DNA of 40,791 nt from CAYQLT01 sp964418425 (GTDB lineage: Bacteria; Bacillota; Limnochordia; Limnochordales; Geochordaceae). The notes beneath the pieces are model-generated. The model was given only the letters and a program-made list of their open reading frames with translations. It did not search any database and was not told where the DNA came from. The position numbers were made by a program, and so were the translations under genes. This document shows, piece by piece, positions 7,197 through 14,603 of the stretch (positions within the stretch are counted from its first letter, which is position 1; the number at the start of each line of letters is the position of its first letter). The stretch is taken from the NCBI GenBank assembly GCA_964418425.1, contig CAYQLT010000022.1:1-40791 (forward strand), read 5' to 3'.

Positions 7197-9829
7197 GCGA
7201 ATTCCCAGGGGTTGGAGCCTGGCGATCAGCTCCGAGCGGGCGCCGTCCACCTCCTCGTCCGAAAGGGNNNNNNNNNNNNNNNNNNNNNNNNNNNNNNNNN
7301 NNNNNNNNNNNNNNNNNNNNNNNNNNNNNNNNNNNNNNNNNNNNNNNNNNNNNNNNNNNNNNNNNNNTGGAGCCTGGCGATCAGCTCCGAGCGGGCGCCG
7401 TCCACCTCCTCGTCCGAAAGGGTCCGGTCCTCGGCCCGGTACGTGAGGGAGACCCCCAGGCTCCGCATGCCGGCCGGCACGCCGGGGCCCGCATAGACGT
7501 CGAACAGCTCCAGTTCCCGCACGTACGGGCCGGCGTGCTGGCGCACCAGCTCCATCAGGTGGGCGGCCTGCATGGATTCGGGAACCAAAAGCGCCAGATC
7601 CCGCACCACGGACGGGTATCGGGGCAGGGGCGCGAAGCGAACCTCCTGCGGCTGCAGCTGCGCCACCGCGTCCAGGTCCAGCTCCGCCACCTGCGGGCGT
7701 CCGGGCAGATCCAGGCCGGCGGCCACCGACGGATGCAGCTCCCCCGCCCACCCCACCTCGACCCACCGGCCCTCCTGCCCGCCGCCCATCAGTCGGGCGG
7801 CCCGGGCCGGGTGCAGGGCGGGCAACTGGGCCGGCTCGGCCCGCAGGTGAATGCGCAGATGGTCGGCCAGCGCCTCGAGGACACCCTTGAGGTCGAAGAA
7901 GTCTACCGGCCGCGGGGGCTCGTACCACCGGCGGGGCAAAGCGGCCGGGACGCTCAGCAGGGCGATGCCCACCATGAGCCGCTCCTCGGGCAGGTGCTGC
8001 GCCTCGCCACCCGCCGGCGGAAAGGCGCCGTCGCTCGACCGCTCCTGTGAGTCGCCGGTGGCGCCATCGGCTTTCCGGGCCCGGAAGACCCGGCCCACCT
8101 CGAACAGCCGGATGTCACCCTGCCTGCGGTTCACGTTCACCTTCAGCGCCCGGATCAGGCCGCACAGAAGGGTGGTGCGCAGGTGAGACTGTTCGTCGCT
8201 GAGGGGGTTGGCCAGGGGCAGGGCCTCCCACCACGGGTGGCCCTCCGGCACTCCCAGGGCCCGAAGCTCCGCCGGGTTCATGAAGGTGTATGTCACGGCC
8301 TCGTACAGCCCCGCCGCCGACAGCGCCCGGCGAACCGCAAAGGCCCGCGCAAAACCGTCCGACAGTCGGCCCCGGGCCGTCGATTCTGGCAGGGTCGTCG
8401 GAATCCGGTCATACCCGAAAAGCCGCGCCACCTCTTCCGCCAGATCGTCCTCCTCGGCCACGTCCCGCCGCCACTCGGGCACCTGCACCCGCAGGGTGCC
8501 CGTCCGGTCGGCTGTCACCTCCATTTCCAGCCGGCGAAGGTGGCTGGCGATATCCTCGGGGGTGAAGTGGGTGCCCAAAACCCGGTTGAGGCGTTGCGGG
8601 CGTAGGGCGACAGCCCGAGGCGCCGCCCCGTCGCCTGCCCGCCGATCCACGCACCCCCGGGCCACCCGAGCCCCCATGCCCGCCAAAAGCGCCGCCGCCC
8701 GCCGGGAGCCCCAATCGGCCAGGGCCGGGGCCAGCCCCCGTTCGAAGCGGGCCGAGGCCTCGGTTCGCAGCCCCAGTCGCCGGCCGGCCCGACGTACCAG
8801 CGCCGGGTGGAAGGTGGCGCTTTCCAGCAGGATGGCTCGGGTGGTCTCGGACACCTCGCTGTCTCGGCCTCCCATTACCCCTGCCAGCGCCTGGGGGCGT
8901 TCGGCGTCGGCGATCACCAGTATCGAACCGTCCAGTTCCCGAAGTTTGCCGTCCAGGGTGACAAGCCGCTCTTCGGGCCGGGCCCGGCGCACCACCACCC
9001 GCCTGCCCGCCAGGCGATCCAGGTCGAAAGCGTGCAGGGGTTGCCCGACCTCCAGCATGACGTAGTTGGTGACGTCCACCACGGGGCTCAAGGACCGCAT
9101 GCCGCATAGGTGGAGCCGGCGGGCCAGCCACCAGGGCGAGTGGCCTGAGGGCAGCTGCCACATCACCCGGGCCAGGTAGCGGGGACAATCGCCTGCGTCC
9201 TCCACGGTCACGTCGCACAGCGCCTCGGCCGGTTCGGGCTGCTCCTCAAAGTCGGTGGGGGGCAGGCGCAGCGGCACCTGCACCACAGCCGCCACCTCGC
9301 GGGCCAGCCCGACGACGCTCATGCAGTCGGCCCGGTTGGGATAGACGTCCACCTCCAGGACGTCATCCTCCAGCTCCAGCGCCTCGGCCAGGCTCTGGCC
9401 CTCCTTCACGGGGCCCGACAGTTCCCACAGCCCGCGGTCGTCGTCGGAGATGCCCGCCTCTTTGGGGCTCAGCACCACCGCCTCCGAGCGCACGCCGGCG
9501 AAATCGGAGGGCTGCACCCGGGCGCGCAGGGCGGGGATGTACACGCCTTCCGTCGCCACGGCGGTCATGAGCCCGGGACGGGTGTTGGGCGCGCCGGTCA
9601 CCACCTGCAGCACCCGGTCGCCCACGTCAACCCGCGCCACCATCAGGTGGGGCCGGTGGGGATGCGCTTCCACCTGCTCGATGCGGCCCACCACAAAGGA
9701 ACGAAACTCCTCGCCCACCCGCTCGACACCCTCCACGGGCAGGCCCGCTGCCAAAAGCCGCTCGGCCAGCTCGCCCGCGGGCAGCTCCACCTCCACGTAC
9801 TCCCGCAGCCAGCTCATGGGAAGCCTCAC
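7188..9829 (-). CDS. pheT: Phenylalanyl-tRNA synthetase beta subunit, interrupted by an assembly gap
   Basis: Beta chain of the alpha2-beta2 synthetase that charges tRNA-Phe; the beta chain carries tRNA-binding and editing domains. It begins MRLPMSWLREYVEVELPAGE, the normal PheT start, read from GTG at 9829. The EMAP-type tRNA-binding domain follows (GRIEQVEAHPHRPHL, VVTGAPNTRPG), then B3/B4 (VVDVTNYVMLEVGQPLHAFD), B5 (VALRPQRLNRVLGTHF), the core (RLFEVGRVF) and the C-terminal anticodon-binding fold (RYPSVVRDLALLVPE). A 100-N gap at 7268-7367 lies near the C-terminus, flanked by an identical 55-base overlap. Removing 155 bases gives 828 residues in one frame, so the gene is probably intact. 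It is co-transcribed with pheS, 71 bases upstream. Confidence 0.95.
7213..7422. other. Assembly gap (100 N) flanked by an identical 55-base overlap
   Basis: N run at 7268-7367. Bases 7213-7267 and 7368-7422 are identical over 55 positions. Collapsing them restores the pheT frame (2642 - 155 = 2487 bases). The overlap length equals that of the first gap, which suggests a fixed k-mer of the assembler. Confidence 0.95.
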
Positions 9830-9900
9830 CGCGTATCGTCCCCCATCCCGAAACGGCGCCGGCTGGAAAGGAAGCGGCGCCGGCTCAGAAGGCGTGCGGC

Positions 9901-10938
9901 TCAAAACTGTTTCAAGAAACGCAGGTCGTTTTCGTAAAACAGCCGGATGTCGTCGATCCCGTAGCGCAGCATGGCAATGCGCTCCACCCCGAGCCCGAAG
10001 GCGAACCCGGTATAGGTCTCGGGGTCGTAGCCCACGTTGCGGAACACCTGGGGATGCACCATGCCGGCTCCCAGGATCTCCAGCCACCCGGACCCCTTGC
10101 AGCTGCGGCATCCCGCTCCCCGGCAGACCCCGCACTGCACGTCCATCTCCGCGCTCGGCTCCGTGAACGGGAAGTAGCTGGGCCGAAAACGCACCGCTCG
10201 GGTCGGGCCGTACATGGCCCGCGCGAATTCCGTCAAAACCCCTTTGAGGTCCGACATGCGGACGTTGTGATCCACCAGAAGCCCTTCGACCTGGTGGAAC
10301 ACGGGCGAGTGGGTCACGTCCGCATCCCGCCTGTAGACCTTCCCCGGAACCACCACCCGAACCGGCGGGCGACGGCCGAGCATGGTGCGGATCTGCATGG
10401 GGGAGGTGTGGGTGCGGAGCACCACCTCGTCGGCCAGGTAAAAGGTGTCCTGCATATCCCGGGCCGGGTGATCCTTGGGGATGTTGAGGGCCTGGAAGTT
10501 GTAATAGTCCAGCTCCACCTCGGGCCCTTCCACCACCTCGAACCCCATCCCCACGAACACCTCCACGATGTCGTGAAGCACCTGGTAGATGGGGTGGACG
10601 CCTCCCAAAGGCGGCCGACGGCCCGGCAGCGTCACGTCGATCCGCTCGCAGCCAAGCCGCTTTTCGAGTTCTTCGGCCTCGATCTGGCTCCGGCGCCGCT
10701 GCACCAGCGCCTCCAGCTCCTCCCGGATCGCGTTGAGGGCCTGCCCCACCACCCGCCGCTCGTCGGGTGGGAGGCTCCCGATCTCCCGAAGGCGCCGGGT
10801 GATGATGCCCTTGCGCCCCAGGTACTCGACGCGAGCCGACTCCAGGTCCGCGGGGCCGGAGGCTGCCTCGATGCGCCGCCGGGCCTCGCTCGCCAGCTCC
10901 TGCAACCCCTCCAGCTCCCCTATCCTGGATGGATGCAC
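9901..10938 (-). CDS. pheS: Phenylalanyl-tRNA synthetase alpha subunit
   Basis: Catalytic alpha chain of phenylalanyl-tRNA synthetase (class II). 345 residues from the GTG at 10938, chosen because a strong AGGAGGTGG lies upstream at good spacing; the frame stays open further upstream but that part lies in the T-box leader. The N-terminal coiled coil has VEYLGRKGIITRRLREI. The catalytic core has HPIYQVLHDIVEVFVGMGF, FQALNIPKDHPARDMQDTF, RPSYFPFTEPSAEMDV and GFAFGLGVERIAMLRYGI. A four-cysteine knuckle (CGVCRGAGCRSCKGSGW) is present, as in many Bacillota PheS. First gene of pheS-pheT, controlled by the T-box directly upstream. Confidence 0.96.
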   Translation of the reverse strand: MHPSRIGELEGLQELASEARRRIEAASGPADLESARVEYLGRKGIITRRLREIGSLPPDERRVVGQALNAIREELEALVQRRRSQIEAEELEKRLGCERIDVTLPGRRPPLGGVHPIYQVLHDIVEVFVGMGFEVVEGPEVELDYYNFQALNIPKDHPARDMQDTFYLADEVVLRTHTSPMQIRTMLGRRPPVRVVVPGKVYRRDADVTHSPVFHQVEGLLVDHNVRMSDLKGVLTEFARAMYGPTRAVRFRPSYFPFTEPSAEMDVQCGVCRGAGCRSCKGSGWLEILGAGMVHPQVFRNVGYDPETYTGFAFGLGVERIAMLRYGIDDIRLFYENDLRFLKQF

Positions 10939-11005
10939 GCCTCTCCACCTCCTGGCCACCCCGTCGGGCAACGCTGCGGGGCGGCGTGCGCGCCTTGAAA
11001 GGATA

Positions 11006-11044
11006 AACAAAAACTCCCTTCCCGCCCAAGGGCGAGAAGGGAGC
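11006..11044 (-). terminator. Rho-independent terminator of the pheS T-box
   Basis: Stem CTCCCTTCTCGCCC / GGGCGGGAAGGGAG with a short loop at 11043-11014, followed by TTTTTGTTT. It directly precedes pheS and is the regulated terminator of the T-box. Confidence 0.93.
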
Positions 11045-11338
11045 GTGGAAACCTTCCCGCGGTACCACCCTGGTTGGCACCACAGCTACCGCCGTGGCGC
11101 CCTCTCCCGTGTCAGCCGGGGACGCGAACAGCCCGCGTGCGCCCGCCATCCCCGGCGCAAGGCCTTGCCCTGTAACGGGGGCACCCGGCTCGACCTACCG
11201 GGCATCCTCCGGAGCTGAGATGCCTTTCAGCCGGCGCCTTCAAAGCGAACTTCCCCGGGCCACCATCGGGCCGGCTTACAGTCCACGGCCGAGCCCTCCC
11301 TGCAGATGGCGCCGGCCCGGGTACTCCTCTTTGGCATC
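11006..11338 (-). promoter_or_regulatory. T-box riboswitch leader of pheST (tRNA-Phe)
   Basis: Leader RNA that senses uncharged tRNA-Phe and prevents termination when it is scarce. Read on the minus strand: the T-box element AGGGTGGTACCGCGG at 11071-11057, followed by a terminator. Stem I is bounded by GATGCC (11338-11333) pairing with GGCATC (11225-11220), with an AGAGGAGTA element just inside its 5' arm. A UUC (Phe) specifier candidate is at 11250-11248. The variable base of the T-box is U, which would pair with discriminator A of tRNA-Phe. The specifier position is my reading and was not folded by computer. Confidence 0.92.
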
Positions 11339-11395
11339 GGCGTTGACGGATTTGGCTTGTGGATGGTTGCCCGCCGGCCAGGCGACGGGAAAGAG

Positions 11396-11491
11396 TCAGT
11401 GGGCCAGGGCCTTCAGTTGCCGGTAGAGCAGGTAGGCGGCGATGGAACCCGTGGCCTCGAACAGCTTCCAGACCAGGTCGGCTGTGAGCAT
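11396..11491 (-). CDS. yqzL: YqzL-like small protein
   Basis: 31 residues: starts MLTADLVWKLFEATGSIAAY and ends LLYRQLKALAH. The WKLF-x-TG-x-I-x-x-YLL pattern matches the YqzL family of tiny Bacillota proteins of unknown function. The start is ATG with GGAGGGTGGG about 10 bases upstream; an in-frame GTG 8 codons earlier lacks a ribosome site. It lies between a strong promoter (11539-11568) and the pheS T-box, so it should be transcribed whatever the state of the T-box. In B. subtilis yqzL is elsewhere (near era/recO), so the location is unusual. The family call rests on a short match. Confidence 0.68.
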   Translation of the reverse strand: MLTADLVWKLFEATGSIAAYLLYRQLKALAH

Positions 11492-11538
11492 CCGACGGAG
11501 CCCACCCTCCACGCCGAATCTGCCCTAGCGCTGGGCCG

Positions 11539-11568
11539 ATTATATCACGCCCCGCTGCGGACAAACAA
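11539..11568 (-). promoter_or_regulatory. Vegetative promoter for yqzL and the pheST leader
   Basis: On the minus strand: -35 TTGTTT (11568-11563), 18-base spacer, perfect -10 TATAAT (11544-11539). Predicted start near 11532. No other clear promoter is seen between here and the T-box, so it probably serves both yqzL and pheST. Confidence 0.75.
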
Positions 11569-11575
11569 GCCGGGC

Positions 11576-12424
11576 CTATCCGGCAGGGTTACCAGCCACC
11601 TCACGCTGCCGCCTCGCCTCAAACAGCACCACCGCGGCCGCCGCGGCAACGTTGAGCGACTCGACCCCCGCCGCCATGGGAATGGTGAGCTTCAGGGTGC
11701 AGCGGCGCAGAAGCCCTTCCCGCACACCGTGCCCCTCGCTGCCCACCACCAGGGCCAGCCGCCCCAGCAGGTCCACTCGGTGGTACGCAACGCCACCCCT
11801 CGGCACCAGCGCCGCCACGGCCCAGGTCGCCCTCTCCAGACGCGCCGCCAGGTCGTCCAGCTCCCCCGGCCCTCTCACCCGCTCCACGCTCACGCGAAAC
11901 AGAGCGCCGGCCGCCGCCCGCACCGCCTTAGGGCCGAACGGGTCCGCGCTGTCGGGCCCGAGAACCACGCCGTCCGCTCCGGCGGCCGCGGCGGTGCGGA
12001 TGAGGCTGCCCACGTTGCCCGGATCCTGGACGCCATCCACGAGAAGCGCGAGGCTCCCCGTCTTTTGCCACGCTTCGGGCCGCCGGGGTGGGGCCTGCAC
12101 CACGGCCACCACGCCCTGCGGCTGTTCAGTGTCACAAAGGGCGGCGATGGCCCGGGGCCCGCAGAAGGCGACAAAGGCTCCGCGGGAGCGGGCCTGGTCC
12201 ACCAGTTCGGCCACCGCGTCGCGGGCCTCGCTCCCGCCCTCTCCAGCCAGGTCGGCCCGCACGAACAGCTCTTCGAGCACAGCGCCCGCCTCGAGGGCGT
12301 CCCGAACCAGCCGGACGCCCTCAAGGACAAAACGGCCGGCGGCCCGGCGCAGGGAGGCCTTCGCCTTCAGACGGCGAACCGCAGCCACCCGAGGGTGGCG
12401 CGGGCTCTCAAGGAATGGCCTCAA
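11576..12424 (-). CDS. SpoU/TrmH-family RNA 2'-O-methyltransferase
   Basis: S-adenosylmethionine-dependent ribose methyltransferase of the SPOUT class acting on rRNA or tRNA (B. subtilis YsgA/RlmB-like). 282 residues. The N-terminal substrate-binding domain is SPRHPRVAAVRRLKAK...GRFVLEGVRLV. The three SpoU motifs are present: LLVDGVQDPGNVGSLIRTA, LALVVGSEGHGV and LTIPMAAGVESLNVAAAAAV. The start is TTG at 12424, overlapping the end of trkA by 17 bases. It was chosen because the conserved ESPRHPRVAAVRRL segment begins right after it; a GTG at 12388 would cut into that segment. The exact target nucleotide cannot be told from sequence. It sits next to pheST, as ysgA does in B. subtilis. Confidence 0.9.
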   Translation of the reverse strand: MRPFLESPRHPRVAAVRRLKAKASLRRAAGRFVLEGVRLVRDALEAGAVLEELFVRADLAGEGGSEARDAVAELVDQARSRGAFVAFCGPRAIAALCDTEQPQGVVAVVQAPPRRPEAWQKTGSLALLVDGVQDPGNVGSLIRTAAAAGADGVVLGPDSADPFGPKAVRAAAGALFRVSVERVRGPGELDDLAARLERATWAVAALVPRGGVAYHRVDLLGRLALVVGSEGHGVREGLLRRCTLKLTIPMAAGVESLNVAAAAAVVLFEARRQREVAGNPAG

Positions 12425-13079
12425 GCTCTTCGAGGCGGTCATTCTCGCCCATGGCCACCAGCACGTCCCCCGCTTGGATGAGGGCATCCGGGTCGGGGGC
12501 CATCTGCACCTCATCCCCGCGCCGCAGGGCCAGCACGTGGATGCCGTACTTGGCTCGGAAGTCCAGCTGGCGCAGCGTTTTGCCCACAAAGGGCTCTTTG
12601 GCCACTACCTCGATGATGCTGTAGCCCGGGGCGAGCTCGATGTAGTCGATGAGGTTGCCCGAGAGCAGATTGTGCGCGACCCGAACCCCCATGTCGCGCT
12701 CCGGGTAGATCACCCGGTCGGCGCCGACCCGGCTGAGCACCTGCCCGTGCAGGTCGCTGAGGGCCTTGGCCACGATGTACGGCACACCCAGTCCCTTGAG
12801 GACCGACGTGGCGAGGATGCTGGCCTCAATCTCCCCGATGGCCACCACCACCACGTCGAAGTTGCGGATGCCGATGGCCCGCATGGCGTTTTCGTCGGTG
12901 GCGTCCGCCTGCACCGCATGGGTGACCAGGGGGGCCATCTCCTGCACCCGCTCCTCGGAGGTATCGACGGCCAGGACCTCCTGGCCGAGTCGGTACAGGG
13001 TCTCGGCGACGCTGGCCCCGAAACGCCCCAGTCCCACCACCGCAAACTGCCGGGTGCGGCGGCGCCGCATCGCGGGCAC
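12408..13079 (-). CDS. TrkA/KtrA potassium uptake regulatory subunit
   Basis: Cytoplasmic RCK protein that gates a TrkH/KtrB-type potassium channel in response to nucleotides. 223 residues. The Rossmann domain has VVGLGRFGASVAE (GxGxxG at residues 16-21), VDTSEERV and a DVVVVAIGE strand. The C-terminal TrkA_C domain has FVGKTLRQLDFRAKYGIHVLALRRG and ALIQAGDVLVAMGE. The GTG start at 13079 has AGGAGGTC 13 bases upstream; an ATG at 13070 is an alternative. No channel subunit gene is in this window, so the partner must be encoded elsewhere. It probably shares a transcript with the downstream methyltransferase, which it overlaps. Confidence 0.9.
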   Translation of the reverse strand: MPAMRRRRTRQFAVVGLGRFGASVAETLYRLGQEVLAVDTSEERVQEMAPLVTHAVQADATDENAMRAIGIRNFDVVVVAIGEIEASILATSVLKGLGVPYIVAKALSDLHGQVLSRVGADRVIYPERDMGVRVAHNLLSGNLIDYIELAPGYSIIEVVAKEPFVGKTLRQLDFRAKYGIHVLALRRGDEVQMAPDPDALIQAGDVLVAMGENDRLEELEAIP

Positions 13080-13118
13080 GGCTTGCCTTCGACCTCCTGG
13101 TCTCTCGGGTGGCCGCGG

Positions 13119-13143
13119 AAAAGCCGGCCTTCCGGGGCCGGCC
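13119..13143 (-). terminator. Terminator after rplT
   Basis: Minus strand: GGCCGGC, a 7-base loop, GCCGGCC, then TTTT at 13122-13119. It lies 24 bases after the rplT stop, ending the thrS/infC/rpmI/rplT unit and separating it from trkA. Confidence 0.82.
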
Positions 13144-13166
13144 TCATCCGCCGACGTAAAAGGGGC

Positions 13167-13544
13167 TTACGCTCCCGCCCGGACTTCGTCCGCCAGAGAC
13201 GATTTGGCCTTCTCCACCACCTGGCGGAAGGCGTCCCGGTCGCGTACGGCCAGCTCTGCCAGCATCTTGCGGTTGATGGAGATGCCCGACGCCCGCAAAG
13301 CCGCCATCAGCCGACTATACGAAAGCCCGCTTTCGCGAGCCGCCGCGTTGATCCGGACGATCCACAGACGCCGGAAATCCCGCTTCTTCAGCCGCCGGTG
13401 CCGGTAAGCGTGGCTCCAGGCCTTCAACAGCGACTGGTTGGCCATGCGGAACCAGCGGTGCCGGGCCCCCCAGTACCCCTTCGCGAGCTTTACGATCTTC
13501 CGGTGCCGTCGCCGGGTGTACGGCCCGCCCTTTACCCTGGGCAT
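13167..13544 (-). CDS. rplT: 50S ribosomal protein L20
   Basis: Assembly protein of the large ribosomal subunit that binds 23S rRNA and often represses its own operon. 125 residues. Family segments: MPRVKGG, RRHRKIVKLAKGYWGAR, FRMANQSLLKAWSHAYRHRR, RDFRRLWIVRINAAARESGL and the C-terminal INRKMLAELAVRD. The ATG start is preceded by GGAGG. Last gene of infC-rpmI-rplT, 47 bases after rpmI and followed by a terminator. Confidence 0.97.
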   Translation of the reverse strand: MPRVKGGPYTRRRHRKIVKLAKGYWGARHRWFRMANQSLLKAWSHAYRHRRLKKRDFRRLWIVRINAAARESGLSYSRLMAALRASGISINRKMLAELAVRDRDAFRQVVEKAKSSLADEVRAGA

Positions 13545-13591
13545 GCACGAACCTCCTCCGAAAAACCCGACAACCTGGGCGGCTGCCGGCT

Positions 13592-13801
13592 TCAGCTCAA
13601 GTGCTGCCGATATGGCAGCATACGCCGGATGCGAGGCGCCTCGCCCTCGCTCACCCAGTCATGCTGGCGCAGCCGGCGTTTTCGGGCAGGGCGCTTGTGC
13701 AACAACAGGTGGCTGTGAAAGGCGTGCTTTCGACGGATCCGGCCGGTAGCCGTCACCTTGAAGCGCTTGCGCGCGCTTTTCCGGGTTTTCATCTTGGGCA
13801 T
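13592..13801 (-). CDS. rpmI: 50S ribosomal protein L35
   Basis: Small basic protein of the large ribosomal subunit. 69 residues from the ATG at 13801 (MPKMKTRKSARKRFKVTAT). The conserved KRFKVTATGRIRRKHAFHSH and IRRMLPY segments are present. The frame is open upstream into infC, but the MPKMKT start is universal for the family and lies 10 bases after the infC stop. Confidence 0.96.
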   Translation of the reverse strand: MPKMKTRKSARKRFKVTATGRIRRKHAFHSHLLLHKRPARKRRLRQHDWVSEGEAPRIRRMLPYRQHLS

Positions 13802-13811
13802 GAAGCCAAAC

Positions 13812-14531
13812 TCACCCTTCCGCGACGCGCCGGTCGCCGCTTTCCACCATCGGACGGCGCTCGGCGCTCTCCACCGCCCTGGGCCGCTCGGCGCCCTCCG
13901 CAGCCCCCTGGCGCTCGGAGGCCTCGCCAGCCGTGCGACGCTCAGCCGCCTCGCCGGCCGGGCCGGCACCGCCAGCACGCACGGACGTCCCGCCCGAGGC
14001 GGCCCGCGCCCGGGCCTGGGTGTCCGGCCGCGGGGCCAGGATCATCACCATCAGCCGGCCTTCGACCCGAGGGGGCCGTTCGACCACCGCCATCCCCTGC
14101 AGGCGATTCACCAGACCCTGCAGCATGTTTCGGGCCAGGTCCGCGTGTACGATCTCCCGGCCTCGAAAACGGACGGTAACCTTGACTTTGTCGCCGTCCC
14201 TCAAGAACCGCTCCACACTTCGGGCCTTGACGTCGAAGTCGTGCTCCTCGATCTTCGGCGTCATGCGGATCTCTTTAATCTGGACTATCTTCTGCCGCTT
14301 TCGGGCTTCGCGGTCTTTCTTGCTCTGCTCGTACTTGTACTTGCCGTAGTTCATGATCCGGCAGACCGGGGGGTTTTCGTGCGGGGCGACCTCCACCAGA
14401 TCCATATCCCGCTCAAGAGCCAGCCTCAAAGCCTCCCGCACCGGGAGCACCCCGAGCTGCTGGCCTTCCGGGCTGATGACCCGAACCTCCCGGGCCCGGA
14501 TCTCCTCGTTGAGCCTCAGCTCTTGACGGAT
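13812..14531 (-). CDS. infC: Translation initiation factor IF-3 with AUC start and repetitive C-terminal tail
   Basis: IF-3 binds the 30S subunit, checks the start codon and blocks premature subunit joining. The conserved N-terminus (LNEEIRAREVRVISPEGQQLG) lies upstream of any ATG, GTG or TTG. The first plausible start is one of two ATC codons; the one at 14531-14529 has GGAGGT 6 bases upstream. Non-standard AUU/AUC starts are the known autoregulatory device of infC. The core is standard: DLVEVAP, PPVCRIMNYGKYKYEQ, KEIRMTPKIEEHDF, KVKVTVRFRGRE. After LAPRPD there is a 69-residue Ala/Glu/Arg-rich tail built from about five degenerate AERR-type repeats, absent from most IF-3 proteins. Predicted length is 239 residues against the usual 170-180. 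It follows thrS by 72 bases. Confidence 0.93.
   Translation of the reverse strand: MRQELRLNEEIRAREVRVISPEGQQLGVLPVREALRLALERDMDLVEVAPHENPPVCRIMNYGKYKYEQSKKDREARKRQKIVQIKEIRMTPKIEEHDFDVKARSVERFLRDGDKVKVTVRFRGREIVHADLARNMLQGLVNRLQGMAVVERPPRVEGRLMVMILAPRPDTQARARAASGGTSVRAGGAGPAGEAAERRTAGEASERQGAAEGAERPRAVESAERRPMVESGDRRVAEG
13815..14021 (-). repeat. Degenerate AERR-type repeat tail of IF-3
   Basis: The final 69 codons of infC contain units of about 9-10 residues (AAERRTAGE, ASERQGAAE, GAERPRAVE, SAERRPMVE, SGDRRVAEG). The DNA shows the same roughly 27-30 base periodicity with a cgctcggcg-like core on the plus strand. Seen directly; unit borders are approximate. Confidence 0.75.
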
Positions 14532-14603
14532 GATCCCACCTCCGCGAAGCCCATGACTTGGTGCGGGCCGATTCTAACATGAGGCCCGGGATGCGTCAAT
14601 GCG

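Noticed and set aside
7226..11149. Single 1307-codon minus-strand frame covering pheS, pheT and the T-box
   Set aside because: Only the pheT part is coding in that frame; pheS is read in a different frame, and the upstream part is a shadow of pheS and the T-box RNA.
11112..11564. 150-codon minus-strand frame upstream of pheS
   Set aside because: It overlaps the T-box RNA and the yqzL-like gene in a different frame; no family resemblance.
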